Shown here piece after piece: positions 1 through 8,467 of a DNA stretch of 64,000 nucleotides (position 1 is its first letter; each line of letters opens with the position of its first letter). Under the pieces are notes generated by a model. That model had not been told where the DNA came from and searched no databases. It saw only the letters and a list, made by a program, of their open reading frames with translations. The stretch comes from CBDAQV01 sp965199335. Lineage in GTDB: Bacteria > Pseudomonadota > Alphaproteobacteria > CALMVH01. Both the position numbers and the translations under genes were made by a program. The stretch spans positions 372,001-436,000 of the forward strand of contig CBDAQZ010000004.1 of assembly GCA_965199335.1 (NCBI GenBank), read 5' to 3'.

Positions 1-638
1 CGATCCCGGCGATGATCGTGCTGTTCCTGGGCGGCGTCGCCTGGGTCGGTAGCCACCAGCTCGACCCGCATTATCCGCTGAAATCCAAGCAGAAGCCGTT
101 GCAGATCGAAGTCGTGTCGATGGACTGGAAATGGCTGTTCATCTACCCCGATCAGGGCGTGGCCAGCGTCAACCAGGTGATGATACCGGTCGGCGTGCCG
201 GTGGAGTTCAGCCTGACCTCCGCCGATGTCATGAACTCCTTCTTCGTGCCGCGCCTCGGTAGCCAGATCTACACCATGGCCGGGATGGTCACGCATGTGA
301 ACCTGGAGGCTGACGAGGCCGGGACGTTCCCCGGCCTGTCGGCACAGTTCAGCGGCGACGGCTTTTCCGAAATGACGTTCGACGCGATCGCGGTGCCGCA
401 AGACCAGTTCGGCAAATGGGTGGCCACTACGAAATCCTCCGCCCATGCCCTGGACCCCGCGACCTACGACGCGTTGATCAAGCCCAGCAAGGCCAACGCC
501 GTGGCGATGTACAAGGACGTGACCCCCGATCTGTTCAAGAAGATCGTGGCAGACAGTGCACCCGGTACCGATACCGGTGTTATGGACGATCCGGCGGACA
601 TACCCGCCAATTCCCCGCCCGCAGCCAGGAAAGAGTGA
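1..638 (+). CDS. cyoA: Cytochrome o ubiquinol oxidase subunit II, 5' truncated
   Basis: This is the C-terminal part of subunit II of the bo3-type quinol oxidase, a membrane-anchored periplasmic cupredoxin-fold subunit. The reading frame is open from the window edge, so the lipoprotein signal and first membrane helix lie mostly outside. Recognisable CyoA segments are EVVSMDWKWLFIYP and VMNSFFVPRLGSQIYTMAGM. The Cys/His set of a CuA centre is absent, which identifies a quinol oxidase rather than a cytochrome c oxidase. The extreme C-terminus is Pro/Ala-rich (DIPANSPPAARKE). It is followed 1 nt later by cyoB, in the usual cyoABCD order. Identification is firm; only the N-terminus is missing. Confidence 0.96.
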   Translation, partial: IPAMIVLFLGGVAWVGSHQLDPHYPLKSKQKPLQIEVVSMDWKWLFIYPDQGVASVNQVMIPVGVPVEFSLTSADVMNSFFVPRLGSQIYTMAGMVTHVNLEADEAGTFPGLSAQFSGDGFSEMTFDAIAVPQDQFGKWVATTKSSAHALDPATYDALIKPSKANAVAMYKDVTPDLFKKIVADSAPGTDTGVMDDPADIPANSPPAARKE

Positions 639-639
639 C

Positions 640-2613
640 ATGTTAGGCAAGCTTACCTGGCAGGCGATCCCGTTCAACGAGCCGATTCCGTTCTATACCG
701 GGATCATCATGATCTTCGGCGCACTGGCGCTGTTCGGCCTGATCACCGCGAAAGGCTGGTGGCGCTATCTGTGGCGCGAGTGGATCACCACCGTCGACCA
801 CAAGCGGCTGGGCGTGATGTACATCCTGCTGGCGATGGTGATGCTGCTGCGCGGCTTCGTCGACGCGCTGATGATGCGCTCGCAGCTGGCGATCGCCGCC
901 GGCGCGAACCACGGCTACCTGCCGCCCGAGCATTACGACCAGATCTTCTCCGCGCACGGCACGATCATGATCTTCTTCGTGGCGATGACCTTCGTGGTCG
1001 GGCTGATCAACTTCGCCGTGCCGCTGCAGCTGGGTATCCGCGACGTTGCCTTTCCCGTGCTGAACTCGACCAGCTTCTGGCTGACGGCAGCAGGCGTACT
1101 GCTGATCAACATGTCGCTGTTCATCGGCTCGTTCGCGCGCACCGGCTGGCTGGCCTATCCGCCGCTGTCCGAGCTTGCATACTCGCCCGATACCGGCGTC
1201 GATTATTATTTATGGTCGCTGCAGATTTCCGGCGTCGGCACGCTGCTGACCGGGATCAACATCGTCACCACCATCCTGAAGATGCGCGCGCCGGGCATGG
1301 ATTATTTGCGCATGCCGGTCTTCTGCTGGACGGCGCTGGCCTCGTGCCTGCTGATGATCGCCGCCTTCCCGATCCTGACCGCGACCTTCGCCATGCTGAC
1401 CCTGGACCGCTACGCCGGGATGCATTTCTTCACAAACGACATGGGCGGAAATCCCATGATGTACATCAACCTGATCTGGGCATGGGGCCATCCCGAGGTG
1501 TACATCCTGATCCTGCCCGCCTTCGGCATCTTCTCGGAAGTGATCGCGACCTTCTCGGGCAAGCCGTTGTTCGGCTACCGATCGATGGTGGTGGCGACGA
1601 TGGCGATCTGCATCCTGTCCTTCATCGTCTGGCTGCACCACTTCTTCACCATGGGCGCAGGCGCCGACGTCAACGGCTTCTTCGGCGTGATGACGATGAT
1701 CATCGCCATCCCCACCGGCGTGAAGGTGTTCAACTGGCTGTTCACCCTTTATGGCGGACGGGTGCGGTTCAACGTGCCGGTGCTGTGGGCGCTGGGCTTC
1801 ATGGTGACCTTCGTGATCGGCGGCATGACCGGCGTGCTGCTTGCCGTGCCGCCCGCCGACTTCCTGTTGCACAACAGCCTGTTCCTGGTCGCGCATTTCC
1901 ACAACGTCATCATCGGCGGAGTCGTGTTCGGCCTGTTCGCCGGTTACACTTACTGGTTTCCCAAGGCGTTCGGCTTCACCCTGCACGAGGGCTTGGGCAA
2001 GGCCGCCTTCTGGTGCTGGTTCATCGGCTTCTACCTGGCGTTCATGCCGCTCTACGCCCTCGGTTTCATGGGCGCGACGCGGCGCATGCAGCATTACGAC
2101 AATGTCGACTGGCAGCCGCTGATGCTGGTGGCGGCGTTCGGCGCGCTGGTGATCCTGGCTGGCATCCTGCTGCTGGTGCTGCAGCTGGTCGTCAGCATCC
2201 GCACCCGCGACCAGCGCCGCGATGTGACCGGCGATCCGTGGAACGGGCGCACGCTGGAATGGTCCATCCCATCCCCCGCGCCGCCTTATAATTTCGCCGA
2301 GCTGCCCCAGGTCGAAGGCACCGACGCCTTCTGGGAGATGAAGCGCCACGGTGAGACGCTGGAGGATGAGCTGCCGGAATTCGCCGCGATCCACATGCCG
2401 AAGAATAGCGCCAACGGGTTCATAACCGCCTTCTTCGCCGTCATGTTCGGCTTTGCCATGGTCTGGCATATCTGGTGGATAGCGATAGTGGGCCTGCTGG
2501 GCATGTTCGGGACCTATCTGGCGCTCGCCTGGCGGTCCGACGAGGGTGAGGAAGTCCCGCCGGAAGAAATCGCCCGCGTCGAGCATCAGGGCCGCACGAG
2601 GGCAACGACATGA
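640..2613 (+). CDS. cyoB: Cytochrome o ubiquinol oxidase subunit I
   Basis: This is the catalytic heme-copper subunit (657 aa), which reduces O2 to water at the heme o3-CuB site and pumps protons. The ligand motifs of the family are visible: an HGTIMIFF heme-ligand segment, WGHPEVYILILPAFG (CuB His and cross-linked Tyr), WLHHFFTMGAG (two CuB His) and FLVAHFHNVIIGG (heme ligands). About 14-15 hydrophobic helices are present. I chose the ATG at 640 because it follows an AGGAAAGAG ribosome site and gives the normal CyoB N-terminus (MLGKLTWQAIPFNEP). A longer in-frame reading from 556 would overlap cyoA and is not credible. The stop overlaps the cyoC start as ATGA. Confidence 0.97.
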   Translation: MLGKLTWQAIPFNEPIPFYTGIIMIFGALALFGLITAKGWWRYLWREWITTVDHKRLGVMYILLAMVMLLRGFVDALMMRSQLAIAAGANHGYLPPEHYDQIFSAHGTIMIFFVAMTFVVGLINFAVPLQLGIRDVAFPVLNSTSFWLTAAGVLLINMSLFIGSFARTGWLAYPPLSELAYSPDTGVDYYLWSLQISGVGTLLTGINIVTTILKMRAPGMDYLRMPVFCWTALASCLLMIAAFPILTATFAMLTLDRYAGMHFFTNDMGGNPMMYINLIWAWGHPEVYILILPAFGIFSEVIATFSGKPLFGYRSMVVATMAICILSFIVWLHHFFTMGAGADVNGFFGVMTMIIAIPTGVKVFNWLFTLYGGRVRFNVPVLWALGFMVTFVIGGMTGVLLAVPPADFLLHNSLFLVAHFHNVIIGGVVFGLFAGYTYWFPKAFGFTLHEGLGKAAFWCWFIGFYLAFMPLYALGFMGATRRMQHYDNVDWQPLMLVAAFGALVILAGILLLVLQLVVSIRTRDQRRDVTGDPWNGRTLEWSIPSPAPPYNFAELPQVEGTDAFWEMKRHGETLEDELPEFAAIHMPKNSANGFITAFFAVMFGFAMVWHIWWIAIVGLLGMFGTYLALAWRSDEGEEVPPEEIARVEHQGRTRATT

Positions 2614-3242
2614 ACACGGAAGCGGCCAAGGGCCTGCCGGAAGGCGACACGGAAGCGCGCGGACGCGGACGCGGCGGCCCCGCCGATACGCGCACGGTAG
2701 TAAGCTACGGCTTCTGGCTTTTCATCCTTAGCGATTTCGTCCTGTTCTCGGCGGTGTTCGCGGCCTATGCCGTGCTATCTGGCCGCACGGCGGGCGGGCC
2801 GTCCGGCAAGCAGCTGTTCGACCTGTCGCATGTGGCGATCGAAACCGGCTGCCTGCTGCTGAGCAGCTTCACCTGCGGCATGATGGCGCTGGCGATCCAG
2901 GCGCGCAGCAAGCCGATGACCTATCTTGCCGCGGCGGCGACATTCCTGCTGGGAGCTGCGTTCCTGTGGCTGGAGCTTGCCGAGTTCATCGACATGGCAT
3001 CGCACGGCGCGGGGCCGGATCGCAGCGCCTTCCTGTCGTCGTTCTTTACGCTGGTCGGCACGCACGGCCTGCACGTCACCGCCGGCCTGATCTGGCTGGT
3101 GGTGATGATGGCGCAGGTCGCCACGCGCGGCTTCCGGCCGACGACGCTGTGGCGACTGCATTGCTTCAGCCTGTTCTGGCATGCGCTGGACATCATCTGG
3201 GTCGCGCTGTTTACGATCGTCTATCTGATGGGAGTCCTATGA
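2610..3242 (+). CDS. cyoC: Cytochrome o ubiquinol oxidase subunit III
   Basis: This is the 210-aa subunit III of the bo3 oxidase, an integral membrane protein of about five helices. The N-terminal 30 residues are hydrophilic (Glu/Gly/Arg-rich). The core matches CyoC, including YGFWLFILSDFVLFSAVFAAY, the FFTLVGTHGLHVTAGLIW helix and the terminal FSLFWHALDIIWVALFTIVY. The ATG lies inside an ATGA overlap with cyoB, so translation is probably coupled. The stop overlaps the cyoD start. Confidence 0.96.
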   Translation: MNTEAAKGLPEGDTEARGRGRGGPADTRTVVSYGFWLFILSDFVLFSAVFAAYAVLSGRTAGGPSGKQLFDLSHVAIETGCLLLSSFTCGMMALAIQARSKPMTYLAAAATFLLGAAFLWLELAEFIDMASHGAGPDRSAFLSSFFTLVGTHGLHVTAGLIWLVVMMAQVATRGFRPTTLWRLHCFSLFWHALDIIWVALFTIVYLMGVL

Positions 3243-3625
3243 TGGAAGACAACGAACAACAGAGGACCCGCGACACCGCCCCGGGCGATAACGACAAGAC
3301 GCTGCTTTCGGGCATGCAGAGCTACCTGATCGGCCTGGTGCTGGCGACCGTATTGACCGCCGCCTCGTTCTGGGCGGTGGGCACGCACATGATCTGGGGC
3401 CCCGGCGTACCGATCGCCCTGTGCGTCCTGGCGATCACGCAGATGGGCGTGCACCTGGCGTTCTTCCTGCACCTGACATCATCGCCCGACAACACCAACA
3501 ACATCCTGGCGCTGGCGTTCGGCATCATGATCGTGACGCTGGTGGTAGGCGGATCGCTCTGGATCATGGCCAACCTGAACAACAACATGATTCCGATGGA
3601 TCAGTTGATGAAGATGCAGCGCTAG
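3239..3625 (+). CDS. cyoD: Cytochrome o ubiquinol oxidase subunit IV
   Basis: This is the small accessory subunit (128 aa) of the bo3 oxidase with three transmembrane helices. The central segment is typical of CyoD: MQSYLIGLVLATVLTAASF, then QMGVHLAFFLHLTSS and the final FGIMIVTLVVGGSLWIM helix. Two tandem ATGs (3239 and 3242) lie in the cyoC stop region, and either could serve. The hydrophilic N-terminal 20 residues make it somewhat longer than enterobacterial CyoD. No cyoE follows; the next gene is channel-like. Confidence 0.95.
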   Translation: MMEDNEQQRTRDTAPGDNDKTLLSGMQSYLIGLVLATVLTAASFWAVGTHMIWGPGVPIALCVLAITQMGVHLAFFLHLTSSPDNTNNILALAFGIMIVTLVVGGSLWIMANLNNNMIPMDQLMKMQR

Positions 3626-3634
3626 GCTGCCGCA

Positions 3635-4357
3635 ATGACCGAACCGGCGAAACGTGTCCTTGCCAATGCCAAGAGCCGGCCCGAGGTCAGGGCACTGCGC
3701 AAATGGCATGGCCGCCTGCGCGAACCGATGCTGACATTGCTGCTGGCGATCCAGATCATGAGCCTGTTCGTCATGCCCGGCATGCGCTCGGTGGGATTCT
3801 CGCCGCCGCGCATCGTCACGATTGCCGTGCTGCTGGTGTTCGTCGGCCTCGCCGCCATCTTGTCGCGCAGCCGCGCCGCCAAGGTGATGCTGGTCGCCTC
3901 CGTGGCGCTCACCATCGCCGGCGGCGTCTGGCGCAGCGAACATGCCAATCTGCTGACCAATGCCGTCAGCACCATGGGGCAGGTGCTGACCCAGCTGTCG
4001 TTGCTATGGGTGGTCGCCAGCGCCGTGTTCGGGCCGGGCCGGACCACGTATCACCGCATCCTGGGCGGGATCGTAATGTATCTGGGCATCGGCATGCTTT
4101 TCACAAGCCTGGACATCCTGCTGGCGCAGAGCATATCCGGTGCGTTCACCCATATACCCGACGATAGTTTCGGCCAGCGCGAGACGCTGACCTATTTCAG
4201 CTTCAGCACATTGACCACCGGCAGCTTCGGCGACATCATTCCGGTGCACCCGATCGCACGCAACCTCGCCAACATGGAATCGATCTGCGGCCAGTTGTTT
4301 CCCGCGACTCTGCTGGCGCGCATCGTCGGACTGCATGCCTCGAGCAGGGACGAGTGA
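3635..4357 (+). CDS. Putative ion-channel (Ion_trans_2-like) membrane protein
   Basis: This 240-aa inner-membrane protein has about six hydrophobic segments and a C-terminal pore region resembling two-helix potassium channels. The pore stretch reads FSFSTLTTGSFGDIIPV. In the canonical bacterial sequence the filter is TTLGYGD; here it is TTGSFGD, so the first filter Gly is Ser and Tyr is Phe. A last helix (SICGQLFPATLLARIVGL) follows, as in ion-channel domains. The gene starts 9 nt after cyoD and so is probably cotranscribed with the oxidase genes. Channel function and ion selectivity are inferred and uncertain given the altered filter. Confidence 0.75.
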   Translation: MTEPAKRVLANAKSRPEVRALRKWHGRLREPMLTLLLAIQIMSLFVMPGMRSVGFSPPRIVTIAVLLVFVGLAAILSRSRAAKVMLVASVALTIAGGVWRSEHANLLTNAVSTMGQVLTQLSLLWVVASAVFGPGRTTYHRILGGIVMYLGIGMLFTSLDILLAQSISGAFTHIPDDSFGQRETLTYFSFSTLTTGSFGDIIPVHPIARNLANMESICGQLFPATLLARIVGLHASSRDE

Positions 4358-4359
4358 GA

Positions 4360-7300
4360 TCACTCCGGATTGTATGACGGCGGCGGCTCGTAGGATGGAG
4401 CTTCATAGACCGGCTCCGGCGCTTCGTAAGTCTGTTCGCGCTCCTGCGTATAGCCGCCATACTCGTTCGTGCCTTCGTCGTCCCGGCCTGACAGGCTGAG
4501 CGGCTCGCCGGTCGTGTTGTACAGCTCGCCGGTATTCTTGTCCTGGCAAGCCCCGGCGCTGGCGACCAGGCCACCCGGGCAATCGCCGCCGCCGCCGCCC
4601 GTTTCAGTTGGGGCGTAAATCCCATAGCTTCCGCCACCGCCGCCACGACCACCCCGGCCGCCGCGCATGCGTTGCAGCCCGGCCAGGTTCTTGGCCGCCA
4701 TTTTCGAGCCGCCCGCCACCGCTTGCTTATAGAGTTCGACAGCCCTGGCGCGATCCGGCTGCACCCCGCGGCCCGTGATATACATCCAGCCCAGGTTGTT
4801 CATCGCATCGGCATTACCCGCCGCGACAGCCTTCTCGAGCAGCACGCGCCCCTGTGCATAATCCTTTGCCACACCATGACCGGTCATGTACATCCAGCCC
4901 AGTTCCGCCTCGGAGCTCGGCTCTCCCTGATCGGCACCCTTGCGCAACCATTGCGCCGCCTGGGCAAAGTCTTTCTTCGCCCCGCCGCGCCCGAATTCGA
5001 AATCGCTGCCGTAATTGCCTTCGGCATACATGTTGCCCTGGGCGGCGGATTTTGCATATAGCGCGTGCGCCTTCACGGCATCCTTGGGCAGGCCGCCTCG
5101 CCCCGTGCCATAAAACGCTCCCAGCGCGTTCTGTGCGGCGGCGTTGCCCTGGTCAGCGGCCTTCAGGAACCACTGCGCCGCCTGGGCGTCGTCCTTCGGC
5201 ATGCCGACCGCACCGTTCATGTACATGAAGCCCAGATTGCTTTCGCCCCAGCCATTGTTCTGCGCCGCCGCCTTGCGATACCAGCTGGCAGCCTCGGCAT
5301 CGTCCTTGGTCAAACCGCCGCGACCGGTGGCATAGAAGACACCCAGCCAGTTCTGTGCGTCGGCGTTGTTCTTGTCCGCCGCCTTGCGGAACCAGGCGAG
5401 GGCCTGCACATCGTCCTTGGGCAAGCCTACCGATCCGTTTACGTAGAAATTGCCCAGGTTGTTTTCCGCCGCCGCGCTGCCGTTGTCGGCAGCCTTGCGA
5501 TACCATTTCATGGCTTCCGCCTCGTCCTTGGGCAGGCCGCCGCGCCCGGAGGCGTAGAATATGCCCAGCCAGTTCTGCGCATCCGCATTGTTCTGGTCGG
5601 CCGCCTTGCGGAACCAGGCAAGCGCCTGCGCATCGTCCTTGGGCAGGCCGCCCTTGCCATCGGCATAGAAGAAACCAAGCCATTCCTGGGCCAGGGCATT
5701 ACCCTGGTCGGCGGACTTGCGGAACAGGGACGCCGCCTGCGCTTCATCCTTGACCAAGCCGTGCAAGCCATCGGCATAGTAATAGGCCATGTCTTCCTCG
5801 CCCGCAGGGTTGCCCTGATCGGCGGCTTTACGATCCAGGGCCACGATCTGCGCATCGTCCTTGGACAAGCCGCCACGACCCCAGAGATACATATCCGCCA
5901 GATTGTGCTCGCCCCACGCGTTACCCTGATCTGCTGCCTTGCGATACAACGCCACCGCCTGCGTGTCGTCCTTCGCCAAACCGCCGCGTCCGTTTTCGTA
6001 AAACAGGCCGAGCGTGACCTGCGCCTGGATATTCCCCTGATCAGCCGCCTTGCGATACCAGGCCGCCGCCTGCGTGTCGTCCTTGGATAGCCCCGCTTTG
6101 CCGTATTCGTAGAAATAGCCCAGCCATTCTTCCGCGCTGGCATTGCCCTGATCGGCCGCCTTGCGGAACCAGCCCAGCGCCTGAACCTCGTCCTTGGGCA
6201 GGCCATGAAGGCCCACCGCGTAAAGCCAGCCCAGGTTTTCCTGCGATCCGACGTTGCTCTGGTCGGCGGATTTGCGGAACAGCGCCACGGCCTGGGCGTC
6301 GTCCTGCGGTAGCCCGCCTTTGCCGTTCAGATAGAAATTTCCCAGATTGTGCTGGCCCCAGTCATCACCTTTGTCGGCGCCTTTCCTGAACCAGGCCGCC
6401 GCCTGCACGTCATCCTTCGGCAGGCCGCCTGTGCCGTTCTCGTAATTCAGCCCGAGGCTGGTCTGCGCCGCGGCATCCCCCTGCTCGGCCGCCTTGCGAT
6501 ACCAGGAAACGGCCTGTACCGGATCCTTCGGCAAGCCGCCCCGACCGCTTTCCGCGTAACTCGCCATCTTGTTTTCGGCCCAGACCCGGCCGTGATCCGC
6601 CGCCTTGCGATACCACGCTACTGCCTGCGTTTCATCCTTGGGCAGGCCGCCGCGCCCGTTCTCATAGAACCAGCCCAGCTGCGCCTCCGCACCGGCATAA
6701 TCCTGGTCCGCCGCGGCGCGATACAGCTTTGCCGCCTGCGCGTCGTCTTTCGGCAGTCCTCCCTTGCCATCGGCATAAAAATCGCCGAGCGACGCCATGG
6801 CATCGGGGAATTTCTGGTCCGCCGATTTGCGATACCAGGCCGCCGCCTGTTTTTCGTCCTTCTGCAATCCGCCCCAGCCATTTGCATAGTAGTCGCCTAT
6901 CTTGTCCTGCGCCCAGGCCTGCCCGTTGTCGGCGGCCTTGCGATACCAGACCAGCGCCTGCGCGTCATCCTTCGGCAGGCCACCGCGCCCATTCTCATAG
7001 AACCAGCCCAGCTGCGACTGGGCCGCGATTATCCCCTTGTCGGCCGCCAGGCGGTAGAACTTCGCCGCCTGCACGTCGTCCTTCGGCAGGCCGCCATGCC
7101 CCGAGGAATAGTAATCGCCCAGATTGCTCTGCGCGTTGGCGTCGTTCTGGTCGGCAGCCTTCTTGTACCAGAATACCGCCTGCGTATCGTCCTGTTTTAC
7201 CCCGATGCCCTTGGAATAGAGGTTGCCCAGGTCGGATTGAGCCAATGCCACGCCCTGCTCCGCCCCCTTGCGCAGGAAAATCGCCGCCTGCGCCTCGTCG

Positions 7301-7833
7301 ACCGGCAGGCCGCCACGCCCGACATCGAAGAACAACCCCAGTTGCGTCTGTGCCGAGCCATTTCCCTGGTCCGCCGCCTTGCGATACAAGACCGCCGCCT
7401 GCGTGTCGTCCTTGGCCACGCCGACGCCGTAGGCGTAGAAATTGCCGAGGTTGGACTGGGCCTGCGCGTTGCCCTGGTCGGCGCCCTTGCGGTACCAGGA
7501 CGCGGCTTGCGCCGCATCCTTGGGCAGGCCTCCGAGGCCGGCCTCATAGAAATATCCCAGCTGTGTCTGCGCCACGGCATTGCCGTTGTCCGCCGCCTTG
7601 CGAAACCACGAAACCGCCTGCGCAAGGTCGCGGTCGAGGCCGGCGAGGCCGTTCATGTAGTCGGTGCCAAGTTCAAGCTGGGCCGCGGCGTCACCGCCCT
7701 GCGCACGTTGCATCAAGGCCTGTGTGGTGCCATTGGCGGCAAGAACCGAATGAGACAGCAACATGGTCCCCGCCATGAGTAGTCCCGCGAACGAGACGCC
7801 ATGTCCGGGTTTTGCCAAGCGCATGTCAGCCAC
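4360..7833 (-). CDS. Giant Sel1-like repeat protein, secreted/periplasmic
   Basis: This 1157-aa protein begins with a Sec signal peptide (hydrophobic core GLLMAGTMLLSHSVLA, residues about 15-32). Roughly 28 Sel1-type repeats of 36 residues follow, from about residue 40 to 1035, each resembling QAAAWYRKAADQGNAxAQxxLG-FYxxGxGGLPKDD. Sel1 repeats are TPR-like alpha-solenoids that scaffold protein-protein contacts. The tail is different: a Gly/Arg run (GGRGGRGGGGGS), a two-Cys segment and a Tyr/Pro/Glu-rich end. It is convergent with the channel gene (2 nt between stops). The repeats also create long spurious open frames on the opposite strand. Partner and role are unknown. Confidence 0.9.
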   Translation of the reverse strand: MADMRLAKPGHGVSFAGLLMAGTMLLSHSVLAANGTTQALMQRAQGGDAAAQLELGTDYMNGLAGLDRDLAQAVSWFRKAADNGNAVAQTQLGYFYEAGLGGLPKDAAQAASWYRKGADQGNAQAQSNLGNFYAYGVGVAKDDTQAAVLYRKAADQGNGSAQTQLGLFFDVGRGGLPVDEAQAAIFLRKGAEQGVALAQSDLGNLYSKGIGVKQDDTQAVFWYKKAADQNDANAQSNLGDYYSSGHGGLPKDDVQAAKFYRLAADKGIIAAQSQLGWFYENGRGGLPKDDAQALVWYRKAADNGQAWAQDKIGDYYANGWGGLQKDEKQAAAWYRKSADQKFPDAMASLGDFYADGKGGLPKDDAQAAKLYRAAADQDYAGAEAQLGWFYENGRGGLPKDETQAVAWYRKAADHGRVWAENKMASYAESGRGGLPKDPVQAVSWYRKAAEQGDAAAQTSLGLNYENGTGGLPKDDVQAAAWFRKGADKGDDWGQHNLGNFYLNGKGGLPQDDAQAVALFRKSADQSNVGSQENLGWLYAVGLHGLPKDEVQALGWFRKAADQGNASAEEWLGYFYEYGKAGLSKDDTQAAAWYRKAADQGNIQAQVTLGLFYENGRGGLAKDDTQAVALYRKAADQGNAWGEHNLADMYLWGRGGLSKDDAQIVALDRKAADQGNPAGEEDMAYYYADGLHGLVKDEAQAASLFRKSADQGNALAQEWLGFFYADGKGGLPKDDAQALAWFRKAADQNNADAQNWLGIFYASGRGGLPKDEAEAMKWYRKAADNGSAAAENNLGNFYVNGSVGLPKDDVQALAWFRKAADKNNADAQNWLGVFYATGRGGLTKDDAEAASWYRKAAAQNNGWGESNLGFMYMNGAVGMPKDDAQAAQWFLKAADQGNAAAQNALGAFYGTGRGGLPKDAVKAHALYAKSAAQGNMYAEGNYGSDFEFGRGGAKKDFAQAAQWLRKGADQGEPSSEAELGWMYMTGHGVAKDYAQGRVLLEKAVAAGNADAMNNLGWMYITGRGVQPDRARAVELYKQAVAGGSKMAAKNLAGLQRMRGGRGGRGGGGGSYGIYAPTETGGGGGDCPGGLVASAGACQDKNTGELYNTTGEPLSLSGRDDEGTNEYGGYTQEREQTYEAPEPVYEAPSYEPPPSYNPE
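4690..7720 (-). repeat. Tandem ~108-111-bp DNA repeats encoding Sel1 units
   Basis: The body of the Sel1 gene is a tandem array of about 28 diverged units, each encoding 36-37 residues. On the plus strand the recurring string is a variant of TCGTCCTTGGGCAGGCCGCC, seen for example near 5530, 5636 and 6640. Units are similar but not identical, so the array looks old and under coding constraint. It is nevertheless a likely site of unit gain or loss. Confidence 0.85.
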
Positions 7834-7998
7834 CTTTTTATTGAAGATGCCAAGCTTATTGCCCGAATCCGTTAGACAGACAAGCCGTGTCTATTTGCAC
7901 ACCACGACAATATCGAGTAATCGCATATGGATTACTGCAGATTCCCTATTGTATCCGCGCGCTGGCATGTCACTGCGACGGTGATATAAGCTGCCGGC

Positions 7999-8457
7999 AT
8001 GACCAGCCTCTATCTCGATGCCGATGCCTGCCCCGTACGCGACGAGGTGTACCGCGTGGTCGAACGTACCGGCACACCGCTGTTCATCGTGCATAACGGT
8101 TCGCGCCCGATACGCCCGCCTGCCTTGCCCAACGTGCAGCTGGTCATCGTCGAGTCCGGCATGGACGCCGCCGACAACTGGATCGCGGAGCGGATCGCGC
8201 CCGGCGATATCTGCATCACGGGCGATATCCCGCTCGCCTCGCGCTGCCTGAAGCAGGGCGCGCGGGCGCTGTCTCATAACGGCCATGTCTGGACCGACGA
8301 CAATATCGGCGCGGCGCTGGCGGGGCGGGAATTGTCGCGTCACTTACGTGAGATGGGCGGCGGCGGCGGCCCCCCGCCGCTGGGCGCCAACGACCGCGCG
8401 CGCTTCCTCAACGCGCTGGACGCCACGATCACCGCCGCACGCAAATCCACCTCATGA
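7999..8457 (+). CDS. UPF0178 (YaiI/YqxD) family protein
   Basis: This 152-aa cytosolic protein of the DUF188/UPF0178 family is PIN-like and of unknown biochemical role. Family signatures are the N-terminal YLDADACPVRDEVY, the VHNGSRP segment, the DNWIAERIAPGDICITGDIPLASRC block and a terminal GPPPLGANDRARFLNALD. Its length is normal for the family. The gene is divergent from the Sel1 protein (165 bp between them). It ends 10 nt before the tolC-like gene, though a functional link with secretion is not implied. Confidence 0.92.
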   Translation: MTSLYLDADACPVRDEVYRVVERTGTPLFIVHNGSRPIRPPALPNVQLVIVESGMDAADNWIAERIAPGDICITGDIPLASRCLKQGARALSHNGHVWTDDNIGAALAGRELSRHLREMGGGGGPPPLGANDRARFLNALDATITAARKSTS

Positions 8458-8467
8458 CAGGGCAAAC

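Noticed and set aside
4672..7782. Several long plus-strand open frames (up to about 480 codons) opposite the Sel1 gene
   Set aside because: They are antisense shadows of the periodic Sel1 codons, Arg/Leu/Ala-rich, with no ribosome sites or known domains.
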